Shown here in pieces: positions 11,178 to 21,474 of a stretch of 64,000 nucleotides of DNA. Each line of letters begins with the position of its first letter. The stretch's first letter is position 1. The notes below the pieces were generated by a model. It was not told the origin of the DNA. It did not search any database and was given only the letters and a program-made list of their open reading frames with translations. The position numbers and the translations under genes were made by a program. Origin of the DNA: Gluconacetobacter johannae (GTDB taxonomy: Bacteria > Pseudomonadota > Alphaproteobacteria > Acetobacterales > Acetobacteraceae); the NCBI RefSeq assembly GCF_014174305.1, contig NZ_JABEQH010000018.1, positions 1 through 64,000 on the forward strand, read 5' to 3'.

Positions 11178-11191
11178 GGCATGTCCCCCCG

Positions 11192-12148
11192 TCAGCCCGG
11201 CGCGCGCAGCAGCAGCACCGCGCCGGTCGCGACGATGTTGAGCAGCGACAGCGGCAGCAGAACTTTCCAGCCCAGCGCCATCAACTGGTCGTAGCGTGGG
11301 CGCGGCAGGGCGGCCCGCAACAGGATGAACAGGCACACCAGCGCGCCGGTCTTGGCGGCGAACCACAGGGCCGGCGGCAGCACCGGCCCCTGCCAGCCCC
11401 CCAGGTACAACGTCGTCACCAGGGCCGAGACCAGGACGATGCCGGCATATTCGCTCAGGAAGAACATCCCGAACTTCATGCCTGAATATTCGGTGTGGAA
11501 GCCCGCGCCCAGTTCGTTCTCGCCTTCGGGCAAATCGAAGGGCAGGCGGTGGGTTTCCGCGATTCCGGCCAGCAGGAACACCACGCAGCCCAGGCATTGC
11601 GGAATGACGAACCACAGGCCCGCCTGCGCCTGCACGATGTCGCGCAGGCCGAACGATCCGGCCGTCATGACCACGCCCAGCGTCGACAGGCCCATGAACA
11701 CTTCGTAGCTCATCATCTGCGCCGCCGCCCGCATGCCGCCCAGCAGCGCGTATTTGCTGTTCGACGCCCAGCCCGCCAGCACCACGGAATAGACCCCCAG
11801 CCCCATGGTGGCGAACACGAACAGCAGGCCGATATTCAGGTCGCCGGCGATGCTCCACAGCGCGGTGACGGGAATGACCCCGAAGGCCAGCAGGACCGTC
11901 ATCATGCCGATGGCCGGCGCCAGGACGAAGACCGGCCGGTCGGCGAAGGGGGGAATCCAGTCCTGCTTGAACAGGATCTTGATGCCGTCGGCCACCGCCT
12001 GGAACAGGCCGCCCGGCCCGACGCGGTTGGGGCCGTAGCGATCCTGCCACAGGCCCAGCAGCCGGCGTTCGGCCCAGGTCAGCATCGTGGCCAGCCCCAG
12101 CAGCACGACCAGCGTGGTGGCGATGACAAGCAGCGGCGGGGGCGTCAT
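11192..12148 (-). CDS. nuoH: NADH:quinone oxidoreductase subunit H
   Basis: 318 residues, eight predicted membrane helices; forms the quinone chamber with NuoB and NuoD. Diagnostic segments are [18 protein letters not shown] and the acidic loop [19 protein letters not shown], which lines the quinone/E-channel. The start overlaps the nuoG stop by four bases. Confidence 0.96.
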   Translation of the reverse strand: MTPPPLLVIATTLVVLLGLATMLTWAERRLLGLWQDRYGPNRVGPGGLFQAVADGIKILFKQDWIPPFADRPVFVLAPAIGMMTVLLAFGVIPVTALWSIAGDLNIGLLFVFATMGLGVYSVVLAGWASNSKYALLGGMRAAAQMMSYEVFMGLSTLGVVMTAGSFGLRDIVQAQAGLWFVIPQCLGCVVFLLAGIAETHRLPFDLPEGENELGAGFHTEYSGMKFGMFFLSEYAGIVLVSALVTTLYLGGWQGPVLPPALWFAAKTGALVCLFILLRAALPRPRYDQLMALGWKVLLPLSLLNIVATGAVLLLRAPG

Positions 12149-14859
12149 GGCGTATCGTCCCCGTGAGGCTGGACGATCGCCCAGGCGGGGGCGGCGAAGG
12201 CGCGCAGGGCCATGTGCGGCGGGCACAAGGCGATGCCCGGCGGCAGGGCCGGATCGCGGATGACGGGCAGGACCACCCTTTGGCCATTGAGGCGCAATGC
12301 GATCGTGGGCGTGGCGCCGCCGTCATCGGCGATGCGTAGCGCGGCGGCTTCGACGCGGGCGGCGATGGGGGGCGACAGGGTGCTGAGCTCCTCGGTCCCG
12401 AACAGGCGGGGTTCGGGCAGCAGCAGGATTTCCCCCGCGCGGGGGACAAAGGGGGCGGGGATGGCGGTGGCGTAGGCGGAACGGGGGCGCGGGGTTTCGT
12501 CCTGGCGTGCGCCGTCCAGCAGGCGCACGCCGGCGTCGCCGCCGCGCATCGGCCCGCCGATTTCCTGCTGGAAGCGATTCAGGGACTGGACCGAATTCCA
12601 GCCCGGCGCCTGGTAATAGGGGACCAGCGCGCCGGGGATGGCGGGGCCGTACGCGCCCTCCATCGTGGGCGCCAGCGGGGTGTCCGGCGCCGCTGGAGGG
12701 GGACGGTCGCGGACGCTGATATTGGCCCGCACGGCGGTGCGGCCGCTGATGCGCGGCGGTTCGCTGCGGAGGCGCGCCCCGTCCAGGCGATAGGCGGCAT
12801 CGGGCGCGGCCCGGCCGATCGGGGCCAGGGACGGGATCTCGGCGGCGATGGCGGCGACGATATCGTCCAGATCCTGCCAGACGGGGGCCGTCCCCGGATC
12901 GGCTGCCTGCGCCAGGTCGCGCGCCCAGCGCCAGCCGGCCTGAAGGGGCGGGTCGGGGAACAGGACCTGCAGGAAGCGTTGCGCCCGCCCCTCGGTGCTG
13001 ACCAGGGTGCCGCCGCATTCGGCGAAGCTCGCCGACGGCAGGACCAGGTCGGCCCGGGCGGACAGCGGGGTCGCGGTGTGGTCGATGACCACCAGATGCG
13101 GCACGGCGGCCAGCAGGGCGTCGAGCGCCGCCGGGTCCAGCCGGCGGGTCAGATCGTTTTCCATCACCACCAGCGTGCCGATGCCGCCGTCCCGCGCCAG
13201 CGCGCGCACTGCGTCCAGCGACAGCCCGTCCATCAGCGCCAGCCCCATGCTGTCGCAGTCCGGCAGGATCAGCGACAGCGCGGCGGCGCTGTTGTGCGCC
13301 GCCAGCGCGGCGGCGATGGCGGCGGCGGCCTGCGGCAGCGCCGCCGTGCCGTACTGGGTGCCGGCGACGATCAGCGGACGGGCGGCGGCGCGCAGGGTCG
13401 CCGCGATGTCGGCGGCCAGCCGGGCCGCGTCTTCCGGCAGGTCCGGCACATCGGGGGCCGTGGGGTCGATGCCGTGCGCGATGGCGAAGCCCAGGCGGGC
13501 GATGTCGTCCGGCGCGGCGCGATAGGTGGCGCGCGCGATCGGGTCCAGATCGGTCGGGCCGGGGGTGGCGACGAACAGCGGCGAGCATGCCTCCGCCCCC
13601 AGGGTGCGGACGGCGGCGTCCATCCAGCGCGGGATGCGCGCGGCGTCGGCGATATCGAAGGCGGCCTGCCGCACCGCCTGCCGCAGGGCCAGGCCGGCGC
13701 GGGGGGCGGTGACGGTGACGTTCTCGCCCAGGATCAGCACGGCGTCGGCCGATTCCATGTCATGCAGGGTGGGGTTGCGCGCGGGACTCGCGCGCAGCAG
13801 GTCCGCGACCAGGCGCGCCAGCCCGTGCTCCGGCTCGGCCATGCCGGTCGAAAACCGCGCCGGCCCGGCCAGCGCGCGCAGCGCGAAATTGGATTCCAGC
13901 GATGCGCGGCTCGACCCGATGCCGACCACCGGTCCGTCCTGCGCCATCATCTGGAAGCGGCGCAGGGCGTCCTGCACCGGCACCGGCGTCGGGCGGCCGT
14001 CGATCCGGGCCAGGGGCGCGCGCAGGCGGGACGGCGCGGCGGTGAAGCCATGGCCGAAGCGCCCCCGGTCGCACAGGAAATAGCGGTTGACCGCGTCGTG
14101 ATAGCGGTTGAGCACCCGTCGCGTGCTGTCCTGCCGCGCATTGACGATGGTGTTGCAGCCCACGGCGCAATGCGTGCAGACCGAAGGCGCGCCCCGCAGG
14201 TCCCATTTGCGGCTGTAGACCGCCGAGAACGGCTTGTCGGTGAACACCCCGGTCGGGCAGATTTCCACCAGGTTGCCGCTGAAGCCGTTTTCCAGCGCGC
14301 CGTCGGCATGGCGGCCGAAATAGACGTCGTTATGGGTGGCGAAGGCCGCCAGGTCCTCGCCGCCCGCATAGTCGCGATAGAACCGCACGCAGCGATAGCA
14401 GGCGATGCAGCGATTCATCTCGTGATTGACGAAGGGGCCGAGATCCTGGTTGCGATGGGTGCGCTTGGTGAAGCGATAGCGGCGGACGGCGTGGCCGGTC
14501 ATCACCGTCATGTCCTGAAGATGGCATTCGCCGCCTTCCGCGCAGACCGGGCAGTCGTGCGGGTGGTTGGTCATCAGCCATTCCACGACGCTGGCGCGGA
14601 ATTCGCGGGCCTCGGCATCGTCGATGGACAGGATCGCGCCGTCGGTGGCCGGCGTCATGCAGGCCATGACGATGCGGCCGGTGCGGTCGTCGGGGCCGCT
14701 GTATTGCCGCACGGCGCATTGCCGGCACGCGCCGACCGACCCCAGTTCGGGGTGCCAGCAGAAATAGGGCAGGTCGGCCCCGGCCTCGAGACATGCCTGA
14801 AGCAGGTTCTCGCCCGGCCGGGCGGGGCAGGGGCGGCCGTCGATATGGATCGTCGCCAT
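12145..14859 (-). CDS. nuoG: NADH:quinone oxidoreductase subunit G (Fe-S, molybdopterin-like fold)
   Basis: 904 residues, close to the length of the E. coli protein rather than the ~690 of the usual alphaproteobacterial NuoG. Fe-S motifs in order: an N-terminal [2Fe-2S] set ([15 protein letters not shown]), [20 protein letters not shown], and CTHCAVGC followed by a cysteine 27 residues later (LCDRG). This last C-x2-C-x3-C-x27-C set binds the off-pathway N7 cluster. The C-terminal ~600 residues follow the molybdopterin oxidoreductase fold without an obvious cofactor role. It ends in a 4-base overlap with nuoH and starts 14 bases after nuoF. Confidence 0.96.
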   Translation of the reverse strand: MATIHIDGRPCPARPGENLLQACLEAGADLPYFCWHPELGSVGACRQCAVRQYSGPDDRTGRIVMACMTPATDGAILSIDDAEAREFRASVVEWLMTNHPHDCPVCAEGGECHLQDMTVMTGHAVRRYRFTKRTHRNQDLGPFVNHEMNRCIACYRCVRFYRDYAGGEDLAAFATHNDVYFGRHADGALENGFSGNLVEICPTGVFTDKPFSAVYSRKWDLRGAPSVCTHCAVGCNTIVNARQDSTRRVLNRYHDAVNRYFLCDRGRFGHGFTAAPSRLRAPLARIDGRPTPVPVQDALRRFQMMAQDGPVVGIGSSRASLESNFALRALAGPARFSTGMAEPEHGLARLVADLLRASPARNPTLHDMESADAVLILGENVTVTAPRAGLALRQAVRQAAFDIADAARIPRWMDAAVRTLGAEACSPLFVATPGPTDLDPIARATYRAAPDDIARLGFAIAHGIDPTAPDVPDLPEDAARLAADIAATLRAAARPLIVAGTQYGTAALPQAAAAIAAALAAHNSAAALSLILPDCDSMGLALMDGLSLDAVRALARDGGIGTLVVMENDLTRRLDPAALDALLAAVPHLVVIDHTATPLSARADLVLPSASFAECGGTLVSTEGRAQRFLQVLFPDPPLQAGWRWARDLAQAADPGTAPVWQDLDDIVAAIAAEIPSLAPIGRAAPDAAYRLDGARLRSEPPRISGRTAVRANISVRDRPPPAAPDTPLAPTMEGAYGPAIPGALVPYYQAPGWNSVQSLNRFQQEIGGPMRGGDAGVRLLDGARQDETPRPRSAYATAIPAPFVPRAGEILLLPEPRLFGTEELSTLSPPIAARVEAAALRIADDGGATPTIALRLNGQRVVLPVIRDPALPPGIALCPPHMALRAFAAPAWAIVQPHGDDTP

Positions 14860-14873
14860 TGCCCGGCGTCCCC

Positions 14874-16163
14874 CTATGCGGCCTGGCGCAGCGGGCAGCC
14901 GCGCTGGTGGATGTGGGCCTCGAAGTCCGCGCGGAACAGGCGCAGCCCGCTGGCCAGCGGCGCCATCGCGCCCGGCGCGTGCGCGCAGAAGGTGCGGCCC
15001 ATCGGCCCCAGCAGGCGGGCATGGTCGGCCAGGCGGTCCAGGTCCTCGGGCGCGCCGCTGCCGTCCTCGATCGCGGCCAGCAGCCGTTCGACCCACGGCA
15101 GCCCGTCGCGGCAGGGCGTGCACCAGCCGCAGGATTCCTGGGCGAAGAAATGTTCCAGGTTATGCAGCATGCCGATGGGGCAGGTCCGGTCGTCCAGCAG
15201 GATGGCCTGGCCGGTGCCCAGCCGGCTGCCGGCCTTTTCCACCGCGCCGTACTCCATCGCCACATCGACCTGCCCGGCATCGAGGAAGGCGGTGGACGCC
15301 CCGCCCGGCAGCAGCGCGCGCAAGGCGTAACCGTCGCGCATGCCGCCGGCATGCTGTTCGATGATCTCGCGCAGGGGGGTGCCCATCGGCAGTTCCCAGG
15401 TGCCGGGGCGACGGACGCGCCCGCTGATGCCGTACAGCTTGGTCCCGCCGTCGGGGCCGAGGCCCAGCGCGCGGAACCACTCCGCGCCGTTGGCGACGAT
15501 GTGCGGCACGTTGCACAGGGTCTCGACATTGTTGACGACGCTGGGCGCGCCCCACAGCCCGCCGACCTGGGGGAAGGGCGGCTTGCTGCGCGGCTGGGCG
15601 CGCTTGCCTTCCAGTGCGGTCAGCAGCGCCGTTTCCTCGCCGCAGATATAGCGCCCGCCGCTGGTATGGACATGGATGTCGAACCCGAAGCCGGAGCCCA
15701 GGATGTCCGCGCCCAGCCAGCCGGTGGCGCGGGCATCGGCGATGGCGCGGGTCAGGCGGTCCAGCGCCACATGATATTCGCCGCGCAGGAAGATCACCCC
15801 GTGGCCGGCCTGGATGGCGTAGCCCGCGACGATCATGCCCTCGATCAGTTGCAGCGGGTTGCCTTCCATCAGCAGCCGGTCCTTGAAGGTGCCGGGCTCC
15901 ATCTCATCGGCGTTGGCGATCAGGTATTTGCGGCGGGTGGCGGCCGGCTCCTTGGGCACGAAGCTCCATTTCTGGCCGGTCCCGAACCCCGCCCCCCCGC
16001 GTCCGCGCAGGGTCGAGCGCGTCACGACGTCGATCACCGCGTCCGGCGTCATGTCCCGCAGGGCCGCGCGCGCGCCCCGCCAGCCGCCGGCCCTGCCGTA
16101 CGCGGCGCAGTCGGGCGGGCCGGCGGCGGGGTCGATCATGGCGGTCAGCGGCCGTTCGGTCAT
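14874..16163 (-). CDS. nuoF: NADH:quinone oxidoreductase subunit F (NADH/FMN site)
   Basis: 429 residues. GRGGAGFGTGQKWSF is the FMN/NADH-binding glycine-rich segment; NADEMEPGTFKDR and GRYICGEETALL are family signatures; and ESCGWCTPCRDG with a later cysteine binds cluster N3. NADH is oxidised here. The ATG at 16163 overlaps the nuoE stop by four bases. Confidence 0.97.
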   Translation of the reverse strand: MTERPLTAMIDPAAGPPDCAAYGRAGGWRGARAALRDMTPDAVIDVVTRSTLRGRGGAGFGTGQKWSFVPKEPAATRRKYLIANADEMEPGTFKDRLLMEGNPLQLIEGMIVAGYAIQAGHGVIFLRGEYHVALDRLTRAIADARATGWLGADILGSGFGFDIHVHTSGGRYICGEETALLTALEGKRAQPRSKPPFPQVGGLWGAPSVVNNVETLCNVPHIVANGAEWFRALGLGPDGGTKLYGISGRVRRPGTWELPMGTPLREIIEQHAGGMRDGYALRALLPGGASTAFLDAGQVDVAMEYGAVEKAGSRLGTGQAILLDDRTCPIGMLHNLEHFFAQESCGWCTPCRDGLPWVERLLAAIEDGSGAPEDLDRLADHARLLGPMGRTFCAHAPGAMAPLASGLRLFRADFEAHIHQRGCPLRQAA

Positions 16164-16669
16164 GTCGGCGGTCCCTCGGGCGTGTCCGCGGCCAGGGCGT
16201 TCGCGATCCGGTCGATGCCCGCTTCGTCCAGGTCGCCATGCAGCGTGCGATCGACCAGCATGGCGGGGGCGTGGTCGCAATGGCCCAGGCAGACGATGGG
16301 CAGCAGCGTGACCGCCCCGTCCGCCGTCGTCTGGCCCGGCCGGATGCCCAGCCGGTCGCACAGGCGCGCGCACAGGGCGTCGCGCCCCATGATCCAGCAC
16401 GACACGCTGTCGCACATCAGGATGACGTGGCGGCCCACCGGCCGGCGGAAGACCAGGTTGAAGAAGGTGGCGACCCCGTCGAGGTCGGCCGGCGACAGGC
16501 CGAGCAGGCCGGCGACGTCGGCCAGATGCGCGTCGCTGACCCAGCCCAGGCGGGCCTGCACCGCCATCAGGGCGGGGATGGCCGCCATGCGCGCATGGTG
16601 CTCGGCCGCCGCCATGGCCGCGATGTCGGCCCGCAGGTCCGGCGGCAGGGGGGCGTCAGCGGTCGACAT
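16160..16669 (-). CDS. nuoE: NADH:quinone oxidoreductase subunit E (thioredoxin-like, [2Fe-2S])
   Basis: 169 residues. The [2Fe-2S] ligands are CDSVSC and CLGHC, i.e. C-x4-C and C-x3-C, the usual spacing for cluster N1a. An N-terminal helical domain precedes the thioredoxin-like fold. The gene overlaps the upstream nuoCD by 14 bases and nuoF by four. Confidence 0.95.
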   Translation of the reverse strand: MSTADAPLPPDLRADIAAMAAAEHHARMAAIPALMAVQARLGWVSDAHLADVAGLLGLSPADLDGVATFFNLVFRRPVGRHVILMCDSVSCWIMGRDALCARLCDRLGIRPGQTTADGAVTLLPIVCLGHCDHAPAMLVDRTLHGDLDEAGIDRIANALAADTPEGPPT

Positions 16670-18434
16670 CGGCCATCACGAAATCAATGCTGCCGATGAT
16701 GGCGATCAGGTCCGCGATCATGGTGCCCCGGCTTATCAGCGGGATCATCTGAAGATGCGGGAAGGACGGCGTGCGGATGCGCGTGCGGTAGGACATCGTC
16801 CCGCCGTCGCTGACCAGATGGTAGCTGTTCAGCCCCTTGGTGGCCTCGACGCAGGCGCGGGCCTCGCCCGGCGGAATGACCGGCCCCCAGCTGACGTTCA
16901 GGAAATGATGGATCAGGGTTTCGATGTCATGCATCGTCCGCGCCCGGGGCGGCGGCGTGGTCAGGGGATGGTCGGCCTTGATGGGGCCGGCCGGCATGTT
17001 GTCCACGCACTGGCGGATGATGCGTAGGCTCTGGCGGATTTCCGCGATATGCACGACGACGCGGTCGTAGCAATCGCCGTTCGCAGCCGTCGGGATGTCG
17101 AATTCAAGCTGGTCGTAACAGGCATAGGGCGCCTGGCGGCGATAGTCCCATGCCAGCCCGCAGGCGCGCAGGCCGGGGCCGGTCACGCCCCATTCCACGG
17201 CCTCGCGCACCGTGTAGGCGCCCACGCCCCTGGTGCGCGCGCGAAAGATGCCGTTTCGCATCACCATCTTGTCGTATTCGTCCAGGCGGCGGGGCAGGTA
17301 GTCCAGGAAGGCGCGGACCAGGCCATCCCAGCCGCGCGGCAGGTCCATCGCCACGCCGCCGATACGAAACCACGCGGGATGCATGCGAAAACCGCAGATG
17401 GCCTCGATGATCTCGAACACCCGTTCGCGGTCGCTGAACATGTAGAACACGGGCGACAACTGCCCGACGTCCTGCGTCATGGTGCCGTAGAACACCAGGT
17501 GGCTGGCGATGCGGAACAGTTCGGCCAGCATCACGCGGATCATCTGCGCGCGGTCGGGCACGGTGATGCCGGCCAGCTTTTCCACCGCCATGACATAGGG
17601 AAAATTGTTCATCACCCCGCCCAGGTAATCGACGCGGTCGGTGTAGGGGATGAAGCTGTGCCAGGACTGGCGTTCGCCCATTTTCTCGGCGCCGCGATGG
17701 TGGAAGCCGATGTCGGGCACCGCGTCCACGATCCGTTCGCCGTCCAGTTGCAGGACGATGCGGAACACGCCATGCACGCTGGGGTGGTTGGGGCCGAGAT
17801 TGAGGAACATGAAGTCGCTGTTTGCGGAATGCCGTCGCATGCCCCATTGGGCGGGGTCGAAGCGCAGGGCCTCCTGCTCGGCGAATTCCTGGTCTTCGGT
17901 CAGGCTGTAGGGCGGCATCTCGGTGGCGCGGGCGTAATGGTCCTTACGCAAGGGATGGCCGGTCCAGGTCGGCGGCGTCAGGATGCGGCGCAGGAACGGG
18001 TGCCCGTCGAACACGATGCCGAACAGGTCCCAGACTTCGCGTTCGTACCAGTTCGCGTTCGGCCACAGGTCGGTGATGGTGGGGGCATGCGGACTGTCGG
18101 CCGGCAGCGGCACCTTCAGGCGCAATTCATCGCCCGGCCCGGCAAACGACATCAGGTGATAGACCAGCGTGAAGGCGCTGTCCGGCTGGTCCGCGCGATG
18201 CGTGCGCTGCCGTTCGTCGATCGCGGTCAGGTCGAACAGCATGCGTAGGCCGGCGTCCGGCTGCCGCAGCCGCGCCATTGCCCCGTGCAGGTGTTCCCGG
18301 GCGATCCAGACGGTCGGCACCTCGTCACGCGTGCGTTCGACGGCCAGCACGATGGGGGGAACGGTGTCCGAGATCTGCGCCAGCATCGTGGCGTCGCGCG
18401 CATCGGCGGGGCGGGGCGGGGCGGTGACGCTCAT
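16656..18434 (-). CDS. nuoCD: NADH:quinone oxidoreductase fused subunits C and D
   Basis: 592 residues. Residues 1-~190 are the NuoC (30 kDa) part, with [19 protein letters not shown] and the [16 protein letters not shown] motif; the rest is NuoD (49 kDa), with [33 protein letters not shown] and [17 protein letters not shown] and the [10 protein letters not shown] segment line the quinone pocket. Fusion of C and D is the gammaproteobacterial arrangement; in most alphaproteobacteria nuoC and nuoD are separate genes. Confidence 0.96.
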   Translation of the reverse strand: MSVTAPPRPADARDATMLAQISDTVPPIVLAVERTRDEVPTVWIAREHLHGAMARLRQPDAGLRMLFDLTAIDERQRTHRADQPDSAFTLVYHLMSFAGPGDELRLKVPLPADSPHAPTITDLWPNANWYEREVWDLFGIVFDGHPFLRRILTPPTWTGHPLRKDHYARATEMPPYSLTEDQEFAEQEALRFDPAQWGMRRHSANSDFMFLNLGPNHPSVHGVFRIVLQLDGERIVDAVPDIGFHHRGAEKMGERQSWHSFIPYTDRVDYLGGVMNNFPYVMAVEKLAGITVPDRAQMIRVMLAELFRIASHLVFYGTMTQDVGQLSPVFYMFSDRERVFEIIEAICGFRMHPAWFRIGGVAMDLPRGWDGLVRAFLDYLPRRLDEYDKMVMRNGIFRARTRGVGAYTVREAVEWGVTGPGLRACGLAWDYRRQAPYACYDQLEFDIPTAANGDCYDRVVVHIAEIRQSLRIIRQCVDNMPAGPIKADHPLTTPPPRARTMHDIETLIHHFLNVSWGPVIPPGEARACVEATKGLNSYHLVSDGGTMSYRTRIRTPSFPHLQMIPLISRGTMIADLIAIIGSIDFVMADVDR

Positions 18435-18446
18435 CGGCCCGGGCGC

Positions 18447-19100
18447 TCAGATCGTGTCGGGCGCGCGCAGGTCGCGCGCCGCCCGTCGTGCGTCGCGCTT
18501 CATGTCGCGCAGGCTGGGCGGGGTCACGCGCTCGACCCCCTGGGGGCCGATCATCCAGCTTAATGGCCGGCGCTGGGTGGCGATGGAGCGTTGCAGCAGC
18601 ATCAGCCCTTCCAGCAGCGCGTCGGGCCGGGGCGGGCAGCCGGGGACGTAGACATCGACGGGCAGGAAGCTGTCGACGCCCTGCACCACGCTGTAGATAT
18701 CGTACATCCCGCCGGAATTGGCGCAGGAACCCATCGAGATGACCCAGCGCGGTTCCAGCATCTGGTCGTACAGATATTTGATGATCGGGGCCATCTTCAC
18801 GAAGACGGTGCCGGAGATCACGATCAGGTCGGCCTCGCGCGGGGTGGCGCGCAGTACCTCGGACCCGAAGCGGGCGATGTCGTACTTGCTGGTGAAGGCC
18901 GTCGCCATTTCGACATAGCAGCAGGACAGGCCGAAATTGAACGGCCAGATCGAATTCTTCTGCCCCCAGGATACGAAATCCTGAAGTCGGCCCATGACCA
19001 GGTTGCGGCGTATGGTCTCGGTCACGCTATGGGGCGCGCCGCCCGTCTCCGGGCCGCCCGCTGCGGGTGTCCCCCCTGCCGGGGTCATGGTCCAGCGCAT
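18447..19100 (-). CDS. nuoB: NADH:quinone oxidoreductase subunit B (N2 cluster)
   Basis: 217 residues. The ligands of the terminal cluster N2 are present as the tandem pair in [12 protein letters not shown], then MGSCANSGG and VPGCPPRPD. It docks on NuoCD and NuoH and hands electrons to quinone. A ~25-residue Gly/Pro-rich N-terminal extension precedes the conserved part, so a start a little further in (M5) is possible. It lies 12 bases from nuoCD and 3 from nuoA. Confidence 0.96.
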   Translation of the reverse strand: MRWTMTPAGGTPAAGGPETGGAPHSVTETIRRNLVMGRLQDFVSWGQKNSIWPFNFGLSCCYVEMATAFTSKYDIARFGSEVLRATPREADLIVISGTVFVKMAPIIKYLYDQMLEPRWVISMGSCANSGGMYDIYSVVQGVDSFLPVDVYVPGCPPRPDALLEGLMLLQRSIATQRRPLSWMIGPQGVERVTPPSLRDMKRDARRAARDLRAPDTI

Positions 19101-19103
19101 GTC

Positions 19104-19514
19104 CTATCCCCTGTCCGGCCGTGCGCGGGGCGTCGGGCCCCAATCCAGCCCGCCGCCGCGCCACAGGTAGGCCAGCGCCGCCGCCAGGAAGAAGATGAAG
19201 ACGACGATCGCGCCGTATCCCCGCCATCCGGCCTCGGTCGCGACCGGCGCCCAGGAAAACAGGAAGACCGATTCCACGTCGAAGATGACGAAGAACATCG
19301 CGATCAGGTAGTATTGTATCGGCAGGCGCAATTGCGCCGAACCCACGGGCAGGATGCCGGATTCGAACGGCAGGTTCATGGACCGGCCCCGCGCCGGGCC
19401 GACGCGCCGCGTGCCCGTGATGGCCGACAGGGCCAGGATCACGACGAGAAGCCCGGCGATCGCCGCCGCATAGGCCGTCAGGGGGTGCAGAGACAGGAAG
19501 TCCGACAAGGCCAT
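19104..19514 (-). CDS. nuoA: NADH:quinone oxidoreductase subunit A
   Basis: 136 residues from the ATG at 19514, preceded by GGGGGTG; an in-frame ATG further upstream (19592) adds a polar stretch not seen in the family. Three membrane helices; PIQYYLIAMFFVIFDVESVF is the signature, with the conserved D and E between helices 2 and 3. It is the first gene of the nuo operon, so the operon promoter should lie between 19515 and the repeat element at 19623. Confidence 0.93.
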   Translation of the reverse strand: MALSDFLSLHPLTAYAAAIAGLLVVILALSAITGTRRVGPARGRSMNLPFESGILPVGSAQLRLPIQYYLIAMFFVIFDVESVFLFSWAPVATEAGWRGYGAIVVFIFFLAAALAYLWRGGGLDWGPTPRARPDRG

Positions 19515-19622
19515 CACCCCCGTGTCATCGTGACCGAGATTGCGGGACAGGCTGTGAGTGTCGCGTGGGACGACAACGTGGCCCCCCGGCAAAAGTTCGG
19601 GTCCGGGGGACGGGGTTTTTAA

Positions 19623-19784
19623 GAGCCTGTTTGAAAATGTGGGCTGGCGAGCGAGAGCGGAGCGCAGTGAAGCGCCCGGCGTGTGTTTTTGAGCACCGAA
19701 GCGGAGCGGCCTTATGGGCCGTGAGCATCGGAGCGCAGAAAACGCGCGTCGGATCGCCGCCAGCGCGCATTTTCAAACAGGCTC
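19623..19784 (+). repeat. 162 bp element with 17 bp terminal inverted repeats (copy 1)
   Basis: The ends are a perfect inverted repeat, GAGCCTGTTTGAAAATG / CATTTTCAAACAGGCTC. Inside are two near-direct repeats, GAGCACCGAAGCG and GAGCATCGGAGCG, flanking a small hairpin CGGCCTTATGGGCCG, and an inner pair TGGCG/CGCCA. Most of the element could fold into one long cruciform or RNA hairpin. A second, inverted copy about 80% similar lies at 53702-53865. Size and ends resemble a MITE or REPIN, or a structured RNA; neither a transposase nor a target duplication is evident. Confidence 0.8.
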
Positions 19785-19808
19785 CAAGGAATGGGCGCGC
19801 CGGCGCGA

Positions 19809-20249
19809 TTACCAGATCCAGCGGCCGACATGCGCCTTCAGTTCATGGTCGGGCACCTTGACCAGATCCTTGTCCAGCACGCCGATGACCCGGCAGCCGA
19901 CCTCGGGGACGAGATTCTGGGTAATGACGGCGCTGGTGCGCGCGGGCGCCACCACTACCAGCGCGTCGTCCAGTGTCTGGCGCGCGTTGATCTGCGCCGC
20001 CACCAGGCGGGCGAATTTCTGCTTTTCCAGACTGTGCAGGTCATGGCGCGGGGCCAGGGCGTGATGGGCGGTGGAATCGCTGTGGAAACTGGCCCCCGGC
20101 GCGTCGTCCCCCAGATCGGAGGACTGCTTGTGCGCCGCCGTCGAATCGAACGATGCGATGCTGTGCAGGGCGTGGTTGTCATCCGCCTGCACAAAGCGCG
20201 CGTGCTCGCCATCCGCGATGACGAAAAGAATATTCTGTTTCCTGTGCAT
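19809..20249 (-). CDS. host attachment protein family (baeRF-like)
   Basis: 146 residues. The opening KQNILFVIADGEHARFVQAD, the middle HDLHSLEKQKFARLVAAQIN and the later DALVVVAPARTSAVI follow the 'host attachment protein' family (named from plant-associated bacteria; structurally related to eukaryotic release factor domains). It has no signal peptide and no membrane segment, so it is cytosolic and a direct role in attachment is doubtful. Members are frequently near stress genes, as here beside a CBS-BON gene. Confidence 0.8.
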   Translation of the reverse strand: MHRKQNILFVIADGEHARFVQADDNHALHSIASFDSTAAHKQSSDLGDDAPGASFHSDSTAHHALAPRHDLHSLEKQKFARLVAAQINARQTLDDALVVVAPARTSAVITQNLVPEVGCRVIGVLDKDLVKVPDHELKAHVGRWIW

Positions 20250-20323
20250 GATGTCGTGTTCCGCCGCGATCCGAGGAAATGAACAACGCCGGGCGTGCCC
20301 GCCCGTTCTACATAGGCCCCCCT

Positions 20324-21025
20324 CTATATAGGCATCGTCGTGCCCGTCATCGGTTCGACGAAGACCAGGTGGTCGATGACGGATTCGACGCCTTTCACGT
20401 TTTCCGCCGCCACGCGGGCCGCCGTCCGCAATCGGGAATCGAAGATCGCGCCGCTGAGTTCCACCACCCCGTTATGGACCTGGACGTTGATGAAGCTGGG
20501 GCCGGCCCAGCGCGGCTCGTTACGGTATTCCTCGAGGATGGCGGCGCGGATGCTGTCGTCGTCGGTGGTGCTCTCCTGCGGCGTCAGGACCTGGAGCAGG
20601 GCGCGCAGGATGTCGGCGCGCGACAGGATGCCGACCAGCCGCGCGCCGTCGAGCACCGGCAGGCGCTTGACGTGATGATGGACCATCTCGTCCACCGCGT
20701 CCTCGACCGGGGACGTGGCGGCGATGGCGATCGGCTCCGCGGTCATGACGTCGCCGACCGTGCGCCCGTGGGTGCGGACATACTCGGCCGCCGCCCGGCC
20801 GGGGGATTGCAGCAGCGTCCCCAGCCACGAGCGCATGCCCTCGGTGCCCAGTTCGCTGCGGCGCAGCAGGTCGCCTTCGGTCAGGATGCCGACCAGTTGC
20901 CCCTGCGACGTCACCACCGGCACGCCGCTCATCTTGTTGGACAACATCAGACGCGCCGCTTTTTCGATGGTGTCGAACGGATCAATCGCGATGGCCGGCG
21001 ACGTCATGATGTCCCTGACCTGCAT
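20324..21025 (-). CDS. CBS-CBS-BON domain protein
   Basis: 233 residues from the ATG at 21025 (MQVRDIMTSPAIAIDP); the frame runs further upstream but that part is low complexity. Two CBS domains occupy residues ~8-65 and ~95-155 (VGDVMTAEPIAIAATSPVED, HVKRLPVLDGARLVGILS). The C-terminal ~80 residues form a BON domain (FINVQVHNGVVELSGAIFDS). CBS-BON proteins bind nucleotides and possibly lipid or small ligands; they are common in general stress regulons. An arrangement with the attachment-family gene 74 bases downstream suggests co-transcription. Confidence 0.85.
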   Translation of the reverse strand: MQVRDIMTSPAIAIDPFDTIEKAARLMLSNKMSGVPVVTSQGQLVGILTEGDLLRRSELGTEGMRSWLGTLLQSPGRAAAEYVRTHGRTVGDVMTAEPIAIAATSPVEDAVDEMVHHHVKRLPVLDGARLVGILSRADILRALLQVLTPQESTTDDDSIRAAILEEYRNEPRWAGPSFINVQVHNGVVELSGAIFDSRLRTAARVAAENVKGVESVIDHLVFVEPMTGTTMPI

Positions 21026-21153
21026 GACACGCGCCCTTTCCCGTGGTGTGGAACGGACATGCGTCCCGGCGGACGGGGGTGCAATCCTGCTCGTGGATTC
21101 GTGATCCTGGCCGATCGGCGCAGGGGGTGTGGATCGGCGGCCCGCACGCGATC

Positions 21154-21188
21154 TGTTCAAAAAAGGGGGCTGTTCAAAAAAAGGGGGC
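21154..21188 (+). repeat. tandem duplication of an A-tract/Shine-Dalgarno unit
   Basis: TGTTCAAAAAAGGGGGC (21154-21170) is followed directly by TGTTCAAAAAAAGGGGGC (21171-21188); the copies differ by one A (six versus seven). The G-run of the second copy is the ribosome binding site for the ATG at 21193. Homopolymer A and G runs plus a tandem repeat make this a slippage-prone translation start. Confidence 0.8.
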
Positions 21189-21192
21189 GGCG

Positions 21193-21474
21193 ATGACCGA
21201 TCTGATCGACGACACGGTGCGCCATCGCTTCGAGCTTCATGCCGAAGGCGGGGTGGCGTTCGTGGCTTACACCGTGGAGGGCGGGCGGCTGGTGCTGGGC
21301 CATACCTCGGTTCCGCCCGCGCTGGAGGGGCGCGGCATCGGGTCGGCGCTGGTGCGCGCGGTCCTCGATGAAGCGCGGGGGCGGGGGATGCGGGTGGTGT
21401 CGCGCTGTTCGTTCGTCACGGCCTATATCCGCCGCCACCCGGATTATGCCGATCTGCTGGTGCGCGGCGCCTGA
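21193..21474 (+). CDS. GNAT-like N-acetyltransferase (YjdJ type)
   Basis: 93 residues, the short GNAT subfamily. HRFELHAEGGVAFVAYTVEGG opens the domain; VPPALEGRGIGSALVRAVLD is the acetyl-CoA-binding motif A, and CSFVTAYIRRHPDYADL is the typical C-terminal end. The substrate is unknown for this small subfamily. Its last 31 bases overlap the 3' end of the convergent MFS gene. Confidence 0.88.
   Translation: MTDLIDDTVRHRFELHAEGGVAFVAYTVEGGRLVLGHTSVPPALEGRGIGSALVRAVLDEARGRGMRVVSRCSFVTAYIRRHPDYADLLVRGA

Noticed and set aside
12979-17027. Very long plus-strand frames across nuoG, nuoF and nuoE
   Set aside because: They lie antisense to well-identified complex I genes and consist of Arg/Gly/Ala-rich sequence without domains.
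19565-19861. Possible ~98-codon gene across the terminal-repeat element at 19.6 kb
   Set aside because: The frame is made of the repeat itself (Arg/Ser-rich) and is not preserved in copy 2.
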